Below, one piece after another: positions 13,571 to 23,833 of a DNA stretch of 64,000 nt. The stretch lies in contig JACBWW010000015.1 of the NCBI GenBank assembly GCA_020086605.1, forward strand, positions 6,345,513-6,409,512, given 5' to 3'. This DNA comes from Lanius collurio (lineage: Eukaryota > Chordata > Aves > Passeriformes > Laniidae). Made by a program: the position numbers and the translations under genes. The stretch's first letter is position 1. Each line of letters starts with the position of its first letter. The notes below the pieces were generated by a model. That model was not told the DNA's origin. It saw only the letters and a program-made list of their open reading frames with translations, and did no database searches.

Positions 13571-15699
13571 GAAAGGCAATAAATCAATACAAGGTGCATT
13601 GAATAGCTACTGCCTTTTGTTGTATATCTGTCCAGTGACTGTCACAACAGCACTTCTGTGAGCTCAGGAAATCTCTAAATTACAATAATAGAAAAGTAAG
13701 CATGAAAAAGAAAAAGCCCCCACCTAAATTTTTAACAGGTATGCTCAATTCTTATTTCTTCAATGCTTTTTCCCAATACAGTATTCAATCATCTCTGGTA
13801 AAGTCATAGGTAATGATATCAAACACAAAGAAACACTTAAGCTATACTGCTTCTAAATTAAATTGCAGAATCTTTCAGAAAAATGAACTTGGCTTTAAAT
13901 TTTTTGAACCTTGTTTGACTGCACTGAAGAAATTACAACACTCTAGGAAGATCAGAAACTTAAAAAGAAAAGCACTTTTACAAGTGTGTGGCCTCTGGAA
14001 TAACAGATGCAGTGCTCTCTTTTATTTGGAAGCTTAGATCAATATTACTCATATACCTGGTTAAAGATTTATCTATCTTGAAAACAGTAGTAAGTGGGAG
14101 GAGGAAGATGGTAGATCTGGTGACAGTGTTATTCAAACTTCTCAGTATCTTCCTGTATGCATAAATTTGACTGTTGTTTATAAATACCTTTCAGATATAA
14201 TTCACAGCTTCTGTTAACTTAACCTGTTGATTGTAAAATCTATCCAAAAACATAGGAGAACAATTTGATATGCCATAAATACTTCTTGATACCAAACACT
14301 CGTAACATTTACATATGCACTTGAAAATCTATTTTTGTCTATTTTTATTCTATCATTTATTTCGTGATCTAGTGATAAGAATGGAAAAGGCACAAAAAGC
14401 ATCAACATGAAATGTTTTCAATCACAATTGTCATTCACGGATAAAATTTTAAAAATCCCCCAAAGCCAGTACAAATAATTGCTGATGCTCCTCTCTGTTT
14501 TGCTATCAGACTGCAATAAATTCTTAGATCATGGTAGGCTGATGAGACATGTTTAAGTCGAAAAAAACCAAAAAAATTCCTTTAGTACTTTATCATGATT
14601 CAGTTGCATAGGTTCCCAAGAACAAGAAGTTTTCATACTTGTTTCAATAACGGTACATTTAGGTCTCAGCCTATCATTTTTACAGCTGACTTGTATATTA
14701 TTTTGTAACAAAGAGACCTGTCAGCTGTATTGGACTGTTTATTGCTTTGACAACTTGATTTTGACTTTTTCTACATGATTTGCCAAGATTAGCTTTTATT
14801 TACAGGGTTTTATGTTCTAAGATGAGGTGAAAGCAAGAACAGCAAATATATCTTTTTCCCTGACATCTCCAATAATTTTACCTGGTAAAATGTTTGGATA
14901 CACAGAGCTGCAGTAAAAATGCATGATTAGTACACTCCCCTGTGGATTATGAACAGAAAGCATGTGTTGGGCTTACACACAGACGGTGATTTACTCACAG
15001 TCACATATGAAGGTATTTGCTCTGTCTCTCCAGTGTCTTTAGTGACCTTTTGTCATTAAAGAAGACAGATACCAACAGATAATGAAACGAGTCTGTTCTG
15101 CAAAATACAGATCTGGCTTTTGAAACAAACTTACTGACCAAAGTACTAGAAGACAATTTTCAAAGATGGTCCTGCAAGACAAAAAATATGCTGTTTATTT
15201 GTGACAATTGCTACATAAAATATCACAGTGATGGATTTTATACTATCAGATAAAAGTATTAGCAGAAATAACTCTGTAATCTATATTCAAATAATGTGTT
15301 TGGGGTTCCACACATGCCATAAAATGATAATAGCTATATAACTATCAGCATAAAGTAGATTTTAACAAAGGCTTAATAGAAACTCCAGATTCCACAAAAA
15401 TACATTCTAAATTCAGAGTTAACAACCAAAATGACTACACAATAACTATTCAATTCATCTTGTGCTATAACCATGTAAATAGTAGGCTTTCATGATGAAT
15501 TTTGTTATTATAAATCACATGTGCCAAAATGATCATTTGCATCATGTCCCTGTTCATCATAAGGCTGCTCACTCACACTTAGCACACAGCAAACAGAGTA
15601 ACACAGTAATTTGAACAAATGCAGATCTTCTTGAAATGTCTTTTAATGAGTTTCATCAAATTCATGGATTTACTTTGGTCTTATGAGCTTTCCAGTTTG

Positions 15700-16110
15700 G
15701 CTGAGAGGTTTGTGTGAAAAGCCTGTGGGATGCAGGAGGGGATGCGAGTGCTTCAGTAGATGGCACCCTTCTCTCTGTCTCGGAGAAGGAAACAGCACTC
15801 AGCCCCTCTGCTGCAACCCATCAGCTCCAGCAAGGGAAAAAAGCCAGAAAAACACATAAACAAGGCTATTATGACTTTCAGCAAAAGGGCTTGTGGCTGG
15901 GGCTGGTGCCGAAGGCATGTCGTGCACTTGATGGGCAAGCACTGTGAGAAATCCCAGCAAGGCCCGTGAAGAGTCAGTGGAGATCAATCAGTGCTCACGG
16001 TGCGGGAAGTTAATCACAAGGGTCAGTCCTTGTTAGAGGCATCTTTGGGGCAGAAAGTGGTCAGATTTTGGCTATAAAAGCAGGCAGCACATAGCTTATA
16101 CTGCAACCAG
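15700..16110. other. GC-richer patch with overlapping ORFs and a TATA-like box
   Basis: This patch is visibly richer in G+C and CpG than its flanks. It carries four overlapping ORFs of 61-77 codons (plus strand 15714-15947 and 15760-15969; minus strand 15753-15938 and 15799-15987). Both-strand overlap and the lack of any recognisable domain argue that these follow from a low stop-codon density. A TATAAAAG at 16073-16080 sits at its right edge. It could be a noncoding exon, an old repeat or a conserved element; I do not recognise it. Confidence 0.35.
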
Positions 16111-18140
16111 GATTTAGTCCTTATTCACTGATACCTCTCTGCTCTGTAAAGGCTGCTCAGTAAGCAGATTGGAGAAAAGGGTAGTACAGCAGTTGTTTGC
16201 TGCCTCTCACTGAATTATTAAGAGTGTTAGGGTTTACTAATGTTCAAAGGAAGTCTTCTACTAATCACTGGATTACTGAAGATTTGAAATTAGAATCTCT
16301 TTAAGCAAAGACACATTTGGAAATAAAATAGATGTGCAATTTGTTATCATATGTTTCTGTTAGTTTTATTGCACTCTTCATGTACCAGTCACAGGTTTTT
16401 TATCTGAGGCACTATACAGCTAATGCCTTCCTGACAGAGGTATATAAAATAATCAATAGTTTGTGATCATCTGGTTTCAGTAATAAGTGCCACAACAGTT
16501 TATATGTAAGGCAAGCATATTTCCAAGCTAAAAAAGAAGCACTTTTGGGGCAGTATTTTCTACAGTCATGAAATGTCTCAAGTGCTCTGTATTCTGGCTT
16601 CTTTCTTTGATCTGTCTGCCTGGGTCAGAAAAGCTTCAACTGGAGCAGATCAAAGAAAGCCTGAGCAATGCCTCTTCCTCCTGAACTTCTCCCTCCTTCA
16701 TTTCCCTCTGCTCTATGGTACTGGAAATCACATTTAAAAAAAAAAAAAGGGTAATATAAAATATCTCTCTCCTGCAGGCCACATCTCCAAACTCCAACAT
16801 AGAATTTTATGTCTTTGTCAGACAAGATCATCTGACCACCAGGCTCATTCACACTGCAAGGCTGTTGCTCAGCAGATTAGGCTGGGCTTTGGACACTGAG
16901 TGCCCAGGAACACATGGGCTCCCTGCACTCATGATTCTGCATCATTAGCAGGGCAAAGCCATTGATTTAGGTGGGATCATTCACAGGCACAAAGTTAGCT
17001 ATATGGGGTGGCCAGTGTGAAACAGGAATATAGCAAATGTATAATGTCTGCTCCAAGATCCACCTGAAAGGAACACTGGGCAAAAAATGGTAAAGGGGGA
17101 GGGGTGTGTGCCACCAGTAAAAAAAACAGCCTGCAAAGAAAAATAAATTATGTGAATGGAAATGGGAAACTTGACATTTTAAGCAATTTAAAGAGCTCAA
17201 ATATCAGAATATTTTAAAAATTCAACTCTGTATCTATGAAATAGATATCTGGTTATTTTAGGAAAAAGAAAAAAAGAATTATAAAATACTTTGAATTTTT
17301 CCAATTAAACAGTAACAGTAAAGGTTTTCTCATGTAAATGTTCTAGCAGAAATAAAATCAAATATATTTTGGAAAGGTTAAGGGTATACAAAAATCATTA
17401 AGCAGAAGAAATTATATTTAAATTATTATTACAAATAAAAGGTCTAGAAGAGACTTGCCGAAAAAATATCCTTTCTAGAAAACATTTTGAATAATATTTC
17501 CAAATATAATAAGAAGAACCATACTGACTTATTTTTTCTATTTTCTATTCTAACTGCTAAATAAAATAGAAGCCTACTTAAATGAAAAATAAAATGCAAT
17601 ACTGTCAGGGTGCTTCAGATCTGTGAAAACCACAGAAAATTTCTGTAATATAACTTTTAAATGGCTTTGCTCCAGTCAGCTATCAGACAGCTGGACTGCT
17701 GGTGATAGATACCAGGTATCTCTTGCTGGCAATTCCCCAGCTTCAAGGAGCACCAGTGGGGATATGGCAACACAGGGCAGATGTGACTGCTGGGCCAGCA
17801 GTGAAGCAGTTAACCATGAGAGGGGAATTGCCTGCAGGAATGGGAACTGTTAAAAGGTTTGCCACTGCTTTAGAGAGGAGCATGCAAAGAAATGAACATT
17901 TCCTTAGCTCTGCCTGTGTTGAAGGATGGCTTTCTTTACATTGGTAATTGGTTTAATTTCTGTGTATTGTTTTCAAAGCATCCTTCAATAGCAATGTAAA
18001 GAGAATTTATAAGCAGTATTTCATATGAATAAATCATGCAAAACACCCATTTAAAGTTACTTTTTCTTTACATTAAATTTCAAATTTCAAAATCCATACA
18101 TATTTTAGGAATCCTCCCAGTGTTATGCCTGTGTGAAGTC
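16111..18140. other. AT-rich unique sequence, no gene seen
   Basis: No supportable ORF or recognisable repeat is present. There is a 12-base A tract near 16737-16748, and 17210-17600 is strongly A/T-rich. ORFs near 17623-17947 overlap in two plus frames without recognisable domains. Confidence 0.55.
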
Positions 18141-18231
18141 ACTGGATCAAACTTTGCTCCTCTTCATACTGTTGTAAATACTGGGAAGATCCATTGTAGT
18201 CAAAATCACAATTTGGTACATCCTGCCTCTG
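18141..18231. repeat. Ancient palindromic (MITE-like) repeat relic
   Basis: The run GGATCAAACTTTGCTCCTC, then ACTGTTGTAAATACTGGGA, then TCCATTGTAGTCAAA resembles the abundant sauropsid/amniote palindromic element. That element's hallmark is a CAAATTCTGCTCTC end, a TTACACTGGTGTAAATC block and a centre of CCATTGAAGTCAATGG type. The order of blocks fits, but the right-hand terminal inverted repeat is decayed. The family assignment is from memory of its consensus and needs a library search. Confidence 0.4.
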
Positions 18232-19449
18232 TCATTTGCTCTAAAAGGATATTGTGAGATTAAACCTCATTAAGCTTGTAGCTTTGAATTAACTGTAAGA
18301 CACAAATTGCAAGTATAGGAATGAAACTGCACGTTCCACAGTGATATAAAAGCCATTCCCAGATGTTTCCATTTTAAAAATTATGTGGACATCTTTGGCC
18401 TGGGAGGCTTAGACTTGTTTGGAAGTCAGCACATGAGATGGGTGGTACTCAAGCTACTATTGTTAATTTTTGTTAAGCTGGTAGTTATCCTCCTCTTTTG
18501 CTGAATAGCCTTATGCTGGTTCCAACTTCCCTTTTGTCTGCAAGGGATGGAGGAGGTAGAGTGTTTCATACCTGAGCTGAAATAAATTGAAAAGCAAATC
18601 CTGTAATCTAGACTATCTAAAAGATGACGTAGACAAAATACTTGAACATAGTGAGAATTCTATCTACATAAGGGAACTCAGGCTCACTTCTACTGCAAAA
18701 ATTGCTGGTTTACAGTTGCTTTCTTCCCCCAAAGCTTCTCTCTAGGAGCTGTCTCAAAGTACATAAACTGCAGTGTTTCTTAGAATAAATTTAATAAGAA
18801 ATAATATCTAAATCAAGATATGATTGATTTATTTTGACTCTGAGTAAAACCTGTTAAGAGAGAGAAAAAGGATGCTCTATAATGATCACGTAAAAAAAAA
18901 TTCACTTGAAATAATTTTGTTACAAGTTTATTTTTCACTTATTTCAAATTCTGAAAGCAAAGCTTACTGCTCCACTTGAGTCTTAAAGAATTATTTCTTC
19001 TGTGCTGATGATACCATTTAAAGGCCTCAAGAACATTTTGCTTACTATCAGCATTAATGTCCTTTATCTAAGCATGATAGAGAGATAACAGATGTCTGAA
19101 CACTCCTATATTGGATATGCAAACCTAATAGTAGGGAATATTCCTTACATACATTTATCGAATTCAAATTTATATGCACACAATCAGAAATGGAGAGATA
19201 ACTCATTATTTTGTGGTTACCTCTTAAAAAATACACAAATTTCTGTTACAGAAACACTGTGCTTATTGCAACAAGCAGCAAGCACATAAAATACTTGAAC
19301 ATTACAGAGAATAAGGATGTGATCCAGAACACCTCCCTGACAGGCATGGAAGTCTCATCCTGGTCCAAACAAGCTTGCTCTTCTTTTATCTCATCAGTTC
19401 TGCAATTCTAGATCTCTGGTGGCCCAAGCTCACCTGGAAAGTTTCAGGC
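18232..19449. other. AT-rich unique sequence, no gene seen
   Basis: The stretch holds only short ORFs (60-66 codons), which overlap on opposite strands near 19054-19411. No repeat, exon or RNA gene is recognised. Confidence 0.55.
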
Positions 19450-19600
19450 TACTGTCCAGACAAATGAGATGGGGGCTTGAATCTTCTCAGGTTTGGGGTG
19501 AATGGCAATCCAGTTCTGCCCCTCTGTAAGTGCTCTAAGCACTCAGCTGAAGCTAACAAAGGGGTTTAGGCACCTTCCTCTTGCTTAGGGTGGTTCTGTC
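19450..19600 (-). repeat. Possible tRNA-derived SINE-like relic
   Basis: On the minus strand an A-box-like string, AGCTGAGTGCTTAGAGC (plus 19532-19548), is followed by a B-box-like string, AGATTCAAGCC (plus 19474-19484). These are the internal RNA polymerase III promoter parts of tRNAs and tRNA-derived SINEs. The spacing is somewhat longer than in an intact tRNA, no cloverleaf can be folded by eye, and the surrounding similarity is weak. An old SINE head is the most economical reading, but chance is possible. Confidence 0.3.
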
Positions 19601-20001
19601 TTCTAAACTTAAACGATTGACAAGTAAAGACATAAAATAACTTCCAGAAGCTGAATTGCTCTTGGGGGATTTCACATTGTCTGGCTCCAGCACAGGTTTA
19701 TCTGCACACTTTGAGCCATTATGACTATAAAGAGATCCTTTCATGAATTAGGAATAAGGAACCTGCTACTCACACTTCTGAGCAGCTCAAGTTTTATATA
19801 CAGCACGGTAACACTGTTCCCTCAGAAGTGTAATTGTGAGCTCTTTCCCAGATACATACCTGCTAAATCTCCAAGGGACATCTGTGCCACTTCAGGGAAT
19901 AAGTCCTTAAATGAGAAGACCTAAGAATGAATGCACTTGTGAAGTCTGCATTTGTTTTCTGAGAAGGAAACCTCAGAGATGAGTTTTGCAGTTTCTCTGG
20001 G

Positions 20002-20042
20002 CTGGTGACTGGTGTGTCACCAGGCAATTAAAGCCTTTAATT
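20002..20042. other. Two adjacent perfect inverted repeats
   Basis: CTGGTGAC (20002-20009) pairs perfectly with GTCACCAG (20016-20023) across a 6-base loop. Two bases later AATTAAAG (20026-20033) pairs perfectly with CTTTAATT (20035-20042) across one central base. The sequence shows both directly. A role as a paired transcription-factor site or RNA hairpin is inference only. Confidence 0.6.
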
Positions 20043-22555
20043 CTCACATGTTAAAGTAATTGGTATAGTTCAACAGTACTGCAACAATTCAGACACTTAA
20101 GATCTCAGTATGCAGAGTCTGAGAAGCCTCAGCTCAGGCTGTTTCATTTTGGACTTCCTATTTTGTCTGCTGACTGATGGAAAGAGGCAAGCAGGATCTT
20201 GCATCCTTTCCAGCCCTAACTACTCATGATTGCAGAGAGTACCATTGATTCCCAGCGTCGGTCTACTGCTGCCATTGTGTATTATACAATAAACTGTTTA
20301 CATAACAGCCTTTTGTTACAGGTTTTAAATCTCAGGCTGCCAGTGCGAGGCAGAGGTTGCCAGCTGGCAGACACAGAGGTGCTTGTGCTCCAACTGTTGG
20401 AGGTAATTAACAGCCCAAACTGTCAGAAGGTGACAGCTGGCAGAAAGTTCCTGCCCTGGGGTCACAGCTGTATTCCGGCAACTTGCTTCTTGATTTACCA
20501 GTAAAACTAATAACGTAAATAATATTGGTATTAAATTATCAAACAAGGAGGATTGAGCACAAGTTATATTTTCTACCCTCAAATTAACTGACAAAGAAAA
20601 TTAGCATCACTATCTTGAAGCAAGTAAGTAAGACAAACTACTTTGAGGGGAAAAAGTAGAAAAACTAGTCCACTAGAAGTTTGGTGGATATAAGTATTAG
20701 GATGGTTGCCAACTATAATGCTGTTGCGTTCATGTTTTCCTGAAATTGTAGAAAATTAAACTAATATCTAGTATTAGTATTCCGGGCAGTGATTATCAGC
20801 CACAAACTTCTAATCAGTGTGTCTTTTGTTTTATGATACCCTACAGCTATCTTCATCTACTGTAAGATGGTATAAATTGGCTTGTGGGAAGATATAATGA
20901 TTGATGCTAGCTGAACATTTGGCCAAGATGTTCATTTCTAAAACAAGAAATATAAATTCTTCAGCAGTAAATTGGCTCTTACAGTGGTGATCCCAAGAAC
21001 TTTTAAGACATTTTCCATTATCCTTGAATGATAACCAGCAAAGTAACACATAAATGATATTTTCCTACAGCACCTTCACACACGGGTTTGAGAACTAAGT
21101 TCCAGTTCTGCTGTTGCCTTCTACCCAAACTTTGATGTGTGAATAGCCATGAATTAGGCTCTTTCTGTTTATAATGCGCTTAGATATGCAAGACAAATAG
21201 TTAATACTAATAAGTAAAGTTTCCAAAATCATAAGCATTCCAAGTAGTAACAGTAAATCAGAAACAAGTAGAAACACAGAAAAAACCAGAAATGCTTGAA
21301 GACAGCACCCATCAGAATAGAAGCTAAAGAAGAAAAGCAGAAAAATAATCTAAGCACTGCTTTAATTTGCTGTTATATGTCTGTCTAAACTGTGAGTCTC
21401 TCGTGCTTTGGAGCCTTGCTTCCTGTAGAGACTGGAAGGCACAACAGTCCCCTCTTCCCTGGTGTGGATTTCCCAGTGCACGCTCAGATCATGTTCCAGT
21501 CTGAGGCTCAGGCTCACATCTCAGCCCAGGGGTGGGGATGGGCATCCAGACCCCATCATTCAAGGTATCTATAGAAATCTCATGACCATGTGCTGCAATC
21601 TACCAAACACAACTGCTCCATGGACAGGTACCTGTCCTGAGAGCAAAAATTTCCCGCAAAAAACTCCAAACTTCTCTCAACTGTTAGGAGGATGGGAAAT
21701 GGGAAGGGATTTTGCAACATTTCCTGAAAATAACATAAGCAATCTAATTCACATTTATGTTCTTTGCCTTCATCCCTCCTTTTCCCTCCATTCTTATGCA
21801 TCCTCTGGTAATGTCACACAACTCTATAGGCAGAAGATGTCACTGAATATTACAGAACCTCAGAGAATCTAATTCTTTTATATTATACATGTCCTAAATT
21901 TGCTGCTGTTATATGCTGCAGCCATGACCCTTTTCCAGCACTGCCCTGGGCCTTGGACAGATGACTTCAGAACTGGCCCTTGTGGATGGATGTTTCCCAG
22001 AAGTTCTGAACAGGTGGCTCCTCTCCACAAAAATAAATTTTCTAAGCAATAAATTAGCCTGGTAGTCAACAGGGATAAAAAGCCAACAGTACTGTCAGCA
22101 GTGCTAGATAATGCCAAGATGGGCAAAATGTTTAATATTCTTTTGGTTCATGGTTCACAGTAAAAAAATAGTGATCTGAGATTACAAATTGTGTGATTAG
22201 CATTGAAAGCAACAAGGTTAAACTCCAGTCTGCAGTGAGTTACACAGGACTTCTAAAGATGAAACAAACTTAAACTCTTTAGAAATTGTTAGAATCATTA
22301 GAAATTACAGAACCTGTAGAGATCAAGGTTCTGGTGCACCAAAAAAAGAGACAAAGTGCTTATTCCTAAAAGTGGGGAAAAGGACAGCCACTGAACCACG
22401 TCAACTAGCCTGACTTCAGACAGTTGAAAAACTAAGCATCTATTTCTAAAGTACTTAAAAGATCAACCAGTGAAAATTAACAGTCAAAAATAACGTACTG
22501 CATCTTTACTTATTAAACAGTCAATGCTGCTTTGCATAAATATTAACCTCATTGG

Positions 22556-22587
22556 AAAAAAAAAAACAAAACAAAACAAAAAACAAC
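22556..22587. repeat. A-rich / (CAAAA)n simple repeat
   Basis: An 11-base A run leads into ACAAAACAAAACAAAAAAC units. It lies just upstream of the old CR1 copy. Confidence 0.8.
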
Positions 22588-22659
22588 CAAAGAGGAAAAC
22601 AACTTCTTTACTTACACCTCTGTAACAAGGGTGCAGAAGAGACTGGAAAACAATATGTT

Positions 22660-23470
22660 GAAAGGCTGTATCAACTGGATTTCTACTGAAATCTGTCTGG
22701 AGTCTGATACTGTGCAGTCATTTCATTAATGCTCTGGGCAGTACAACAGTAAGTTTATTAAATTCTTATATGATAGCAAGCTGGGAGGAGTGCAAGCATT
22801 TTTGAGGACAAGGTTAGAATTTGAAATAAGGAAGACAAATGGGAGAAAGAGGCTATAATAAATAGAAAGCAATCCAATCTAGACAAATAAAATATTTAAG
22901 TAGGAACAATCAGCTTAACAAATACTCTCTGAGAAATGTCTTGCCTAGATAGCAGCCCTACAAAAAAAGATGTGGATGTTATAGTGTATGACCTGAGTAA
23001 GAGGTGTCTTAACACTTCAATAAAGTGCCACAATGTGAAGTGTAAACACAAGAGGTGTACATACAGCACCAAGTTTGCAACTGCTCTGTCAAAACTGGAC
23101 AAGGCTCAGCACAGAACAAAAGAGATGATCAGACACCAATTAAATGTGAATTTCAAGGAACAAGAGCTAAAAATTAATGGTTTTAGAGGAAAAAAAGACT
23201 AATAAGAAATATGACATATTACATAAAAGATTATTACAAAGAATAAATTACTCCCCATGTCTGATATAGAAAGCAAAATAATTGGATTAATTTGCAGCAG
23301 CAAGACTATTTAGTTTAGAACTTTCCTGCTATTATCTCTCCATAAGAGTACTGGAGTAAATAGCAGAATAGATTATATGAGGAGGGTGTGGGATCTCTGT
23401 TTCTAAAATTCTAAAAGAATAGACTAGGCCAGCCTGTCAGGAATGTTTTAGTACTAGTTTATTTTTAGAA
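22660..23470 (+). mobile_element. Ancient CR1-like LINE fragment (RT C-terminus to 3' region)
   Basis: This is a degenerate non-LTR retrotransposon fragment in sense orientation. Recognisable CR1 landmarks occur in the right order: GTCTGGAGTCTGATACTGTG near 22698, ATTTCATTAATGCTCTGG near 22720, AGTAAGTTTATTAAATTC near 22749, AGCAAGCTGGGAGGAGTG near 22777, GAAAGCAATCCAATCTAG near 22865, then a reading frame whose translation contains LDSSPTKKDVDVIVYD (in the ORF 22936-23202). That string corresponds to the conserved DSSPTEKDLGVLVD-type segment of the CR1 reverse transcriptase C-terminal part. Further on, GATTATTACAAAG, TACTCCCCATGTC, AATTTGCAGCAGCAAG, GAATAGATTATATGAGG and GACTAGGCCAGCCTGTCAGG match the 3' region of old CR1 subfamilies. 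Stops and indels break the frame repeatedly, so it is dead. Divergence looks much greater than in the 55193 copy. The ends are approximate. Confidence 0.85.
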
Positions 23471-23756
23471 ATAATTTGGACACCAGCCTGCAGGACCCCT
23501 AAGCATCTCTCCTAGACTCAGGTTTTATGAAAATGTGTCTGTTAACTGAAAAGTTCAATCCATACAGTAAATATGTGAGATGCACAATTTACTATGCACA
23601 TTTCAAATCAAAACAAGCAGTCATGTGAATTCCTACTGGAATTGAAAGAACTGTATAAGAGTAAATTATGCTCAGTCTTGGATTATGAAAACAGATTGCT
23701 CATCCAAAGACCTTGAACTCTGTACAATGTGAAAAAGGCAGCTAGAACAAATTTAT
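23471..23756. other. Unclassified flank of the old CR1
   Basis: The true 3' end of the old CR1 could run some tens of bases into this stretch, but no CR1 tail octamers are visible. No gene is seen. Confidence 0.4.
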
Positions 23757-23833
23757 AGGGCCAAGTTGTAATCCTATCACAGTCAGCAGAAGAGCTCTCA
23801 TCGATTTCAGAGGGACCAAGACTTGGATAGCCT
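23757..23833. repeat. Ancient palindromic (MITE-like) repeat relic
   Basis: It starts AGGGCCAAGTTGTAATCC and ends GGGACCAAGACTTGGATAGCC, with GAGCTCTCATCGATTTCAGA between. This follows the sauropsid/amniote palindromic element whose consensus ends in GGGCCA...TGGCCC and whose centre reads like CTCCCATTGACTTCAATGG. The block order fits a short internally deleted copy. The inverted ends have decayed too far for a firm call. Confidence 0.4.

Larger units (their letters stand above)
9246..15699. other. Unique AT-rich sequence with microsatellites, no gene seen
   Basis: No supportable coding sequence is present; the longest ORFs are about 86 codons. The stretch holds the AT/AC-rich patch at 9380-9475, the CA and GTTT microsatellites listed separately, a TATATATGTGTGTG patch near 11802-11828, and a 16-base A tract at 13555. 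The sequence at 10040-10200 and the E-box CACGTG near 12738 could belong to noncoding elements, but nothing in a single sequence proves it. Confidence 0.55.
19601..22659. other. Unique sequence with the longest chance ORF, no gene seen
   Basis: The 136-codon ORF at 21462-21872 is the longest in the window. It has no recognisable domain, no biased composition and an overlapping ORF in another plus frame (21392-21574), so I do not call it. Twin perfect hairpins lie at 20002-20042 and are listed separately. A CAAAA-rich simple tract lies at 22556-22587. Weak similarity to the palindromic repeat family may exist near 21098-21150, but it is too short to call. Confidence 0.5.

Noticed and set aside
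20226..20504. 92-codon ORF with an overlapping 89-codon minus ORF
   Set aside because: No domain; the region contains related CAGCTGGCAG strings at about 20361 and 20435 that may reflect local repetition, but no protein family fits.
21098..21150. Possible fifth palindromic MITE relic
   Set aside because: Only scattered short similarities, with no inverted structure.
21462..21872. 136-codon ORF, the longest in the window
   Set aside because: No recognisable domain, an overlapping ORF in another frame, and a length within chance expectation for 64 kb read in six frames.
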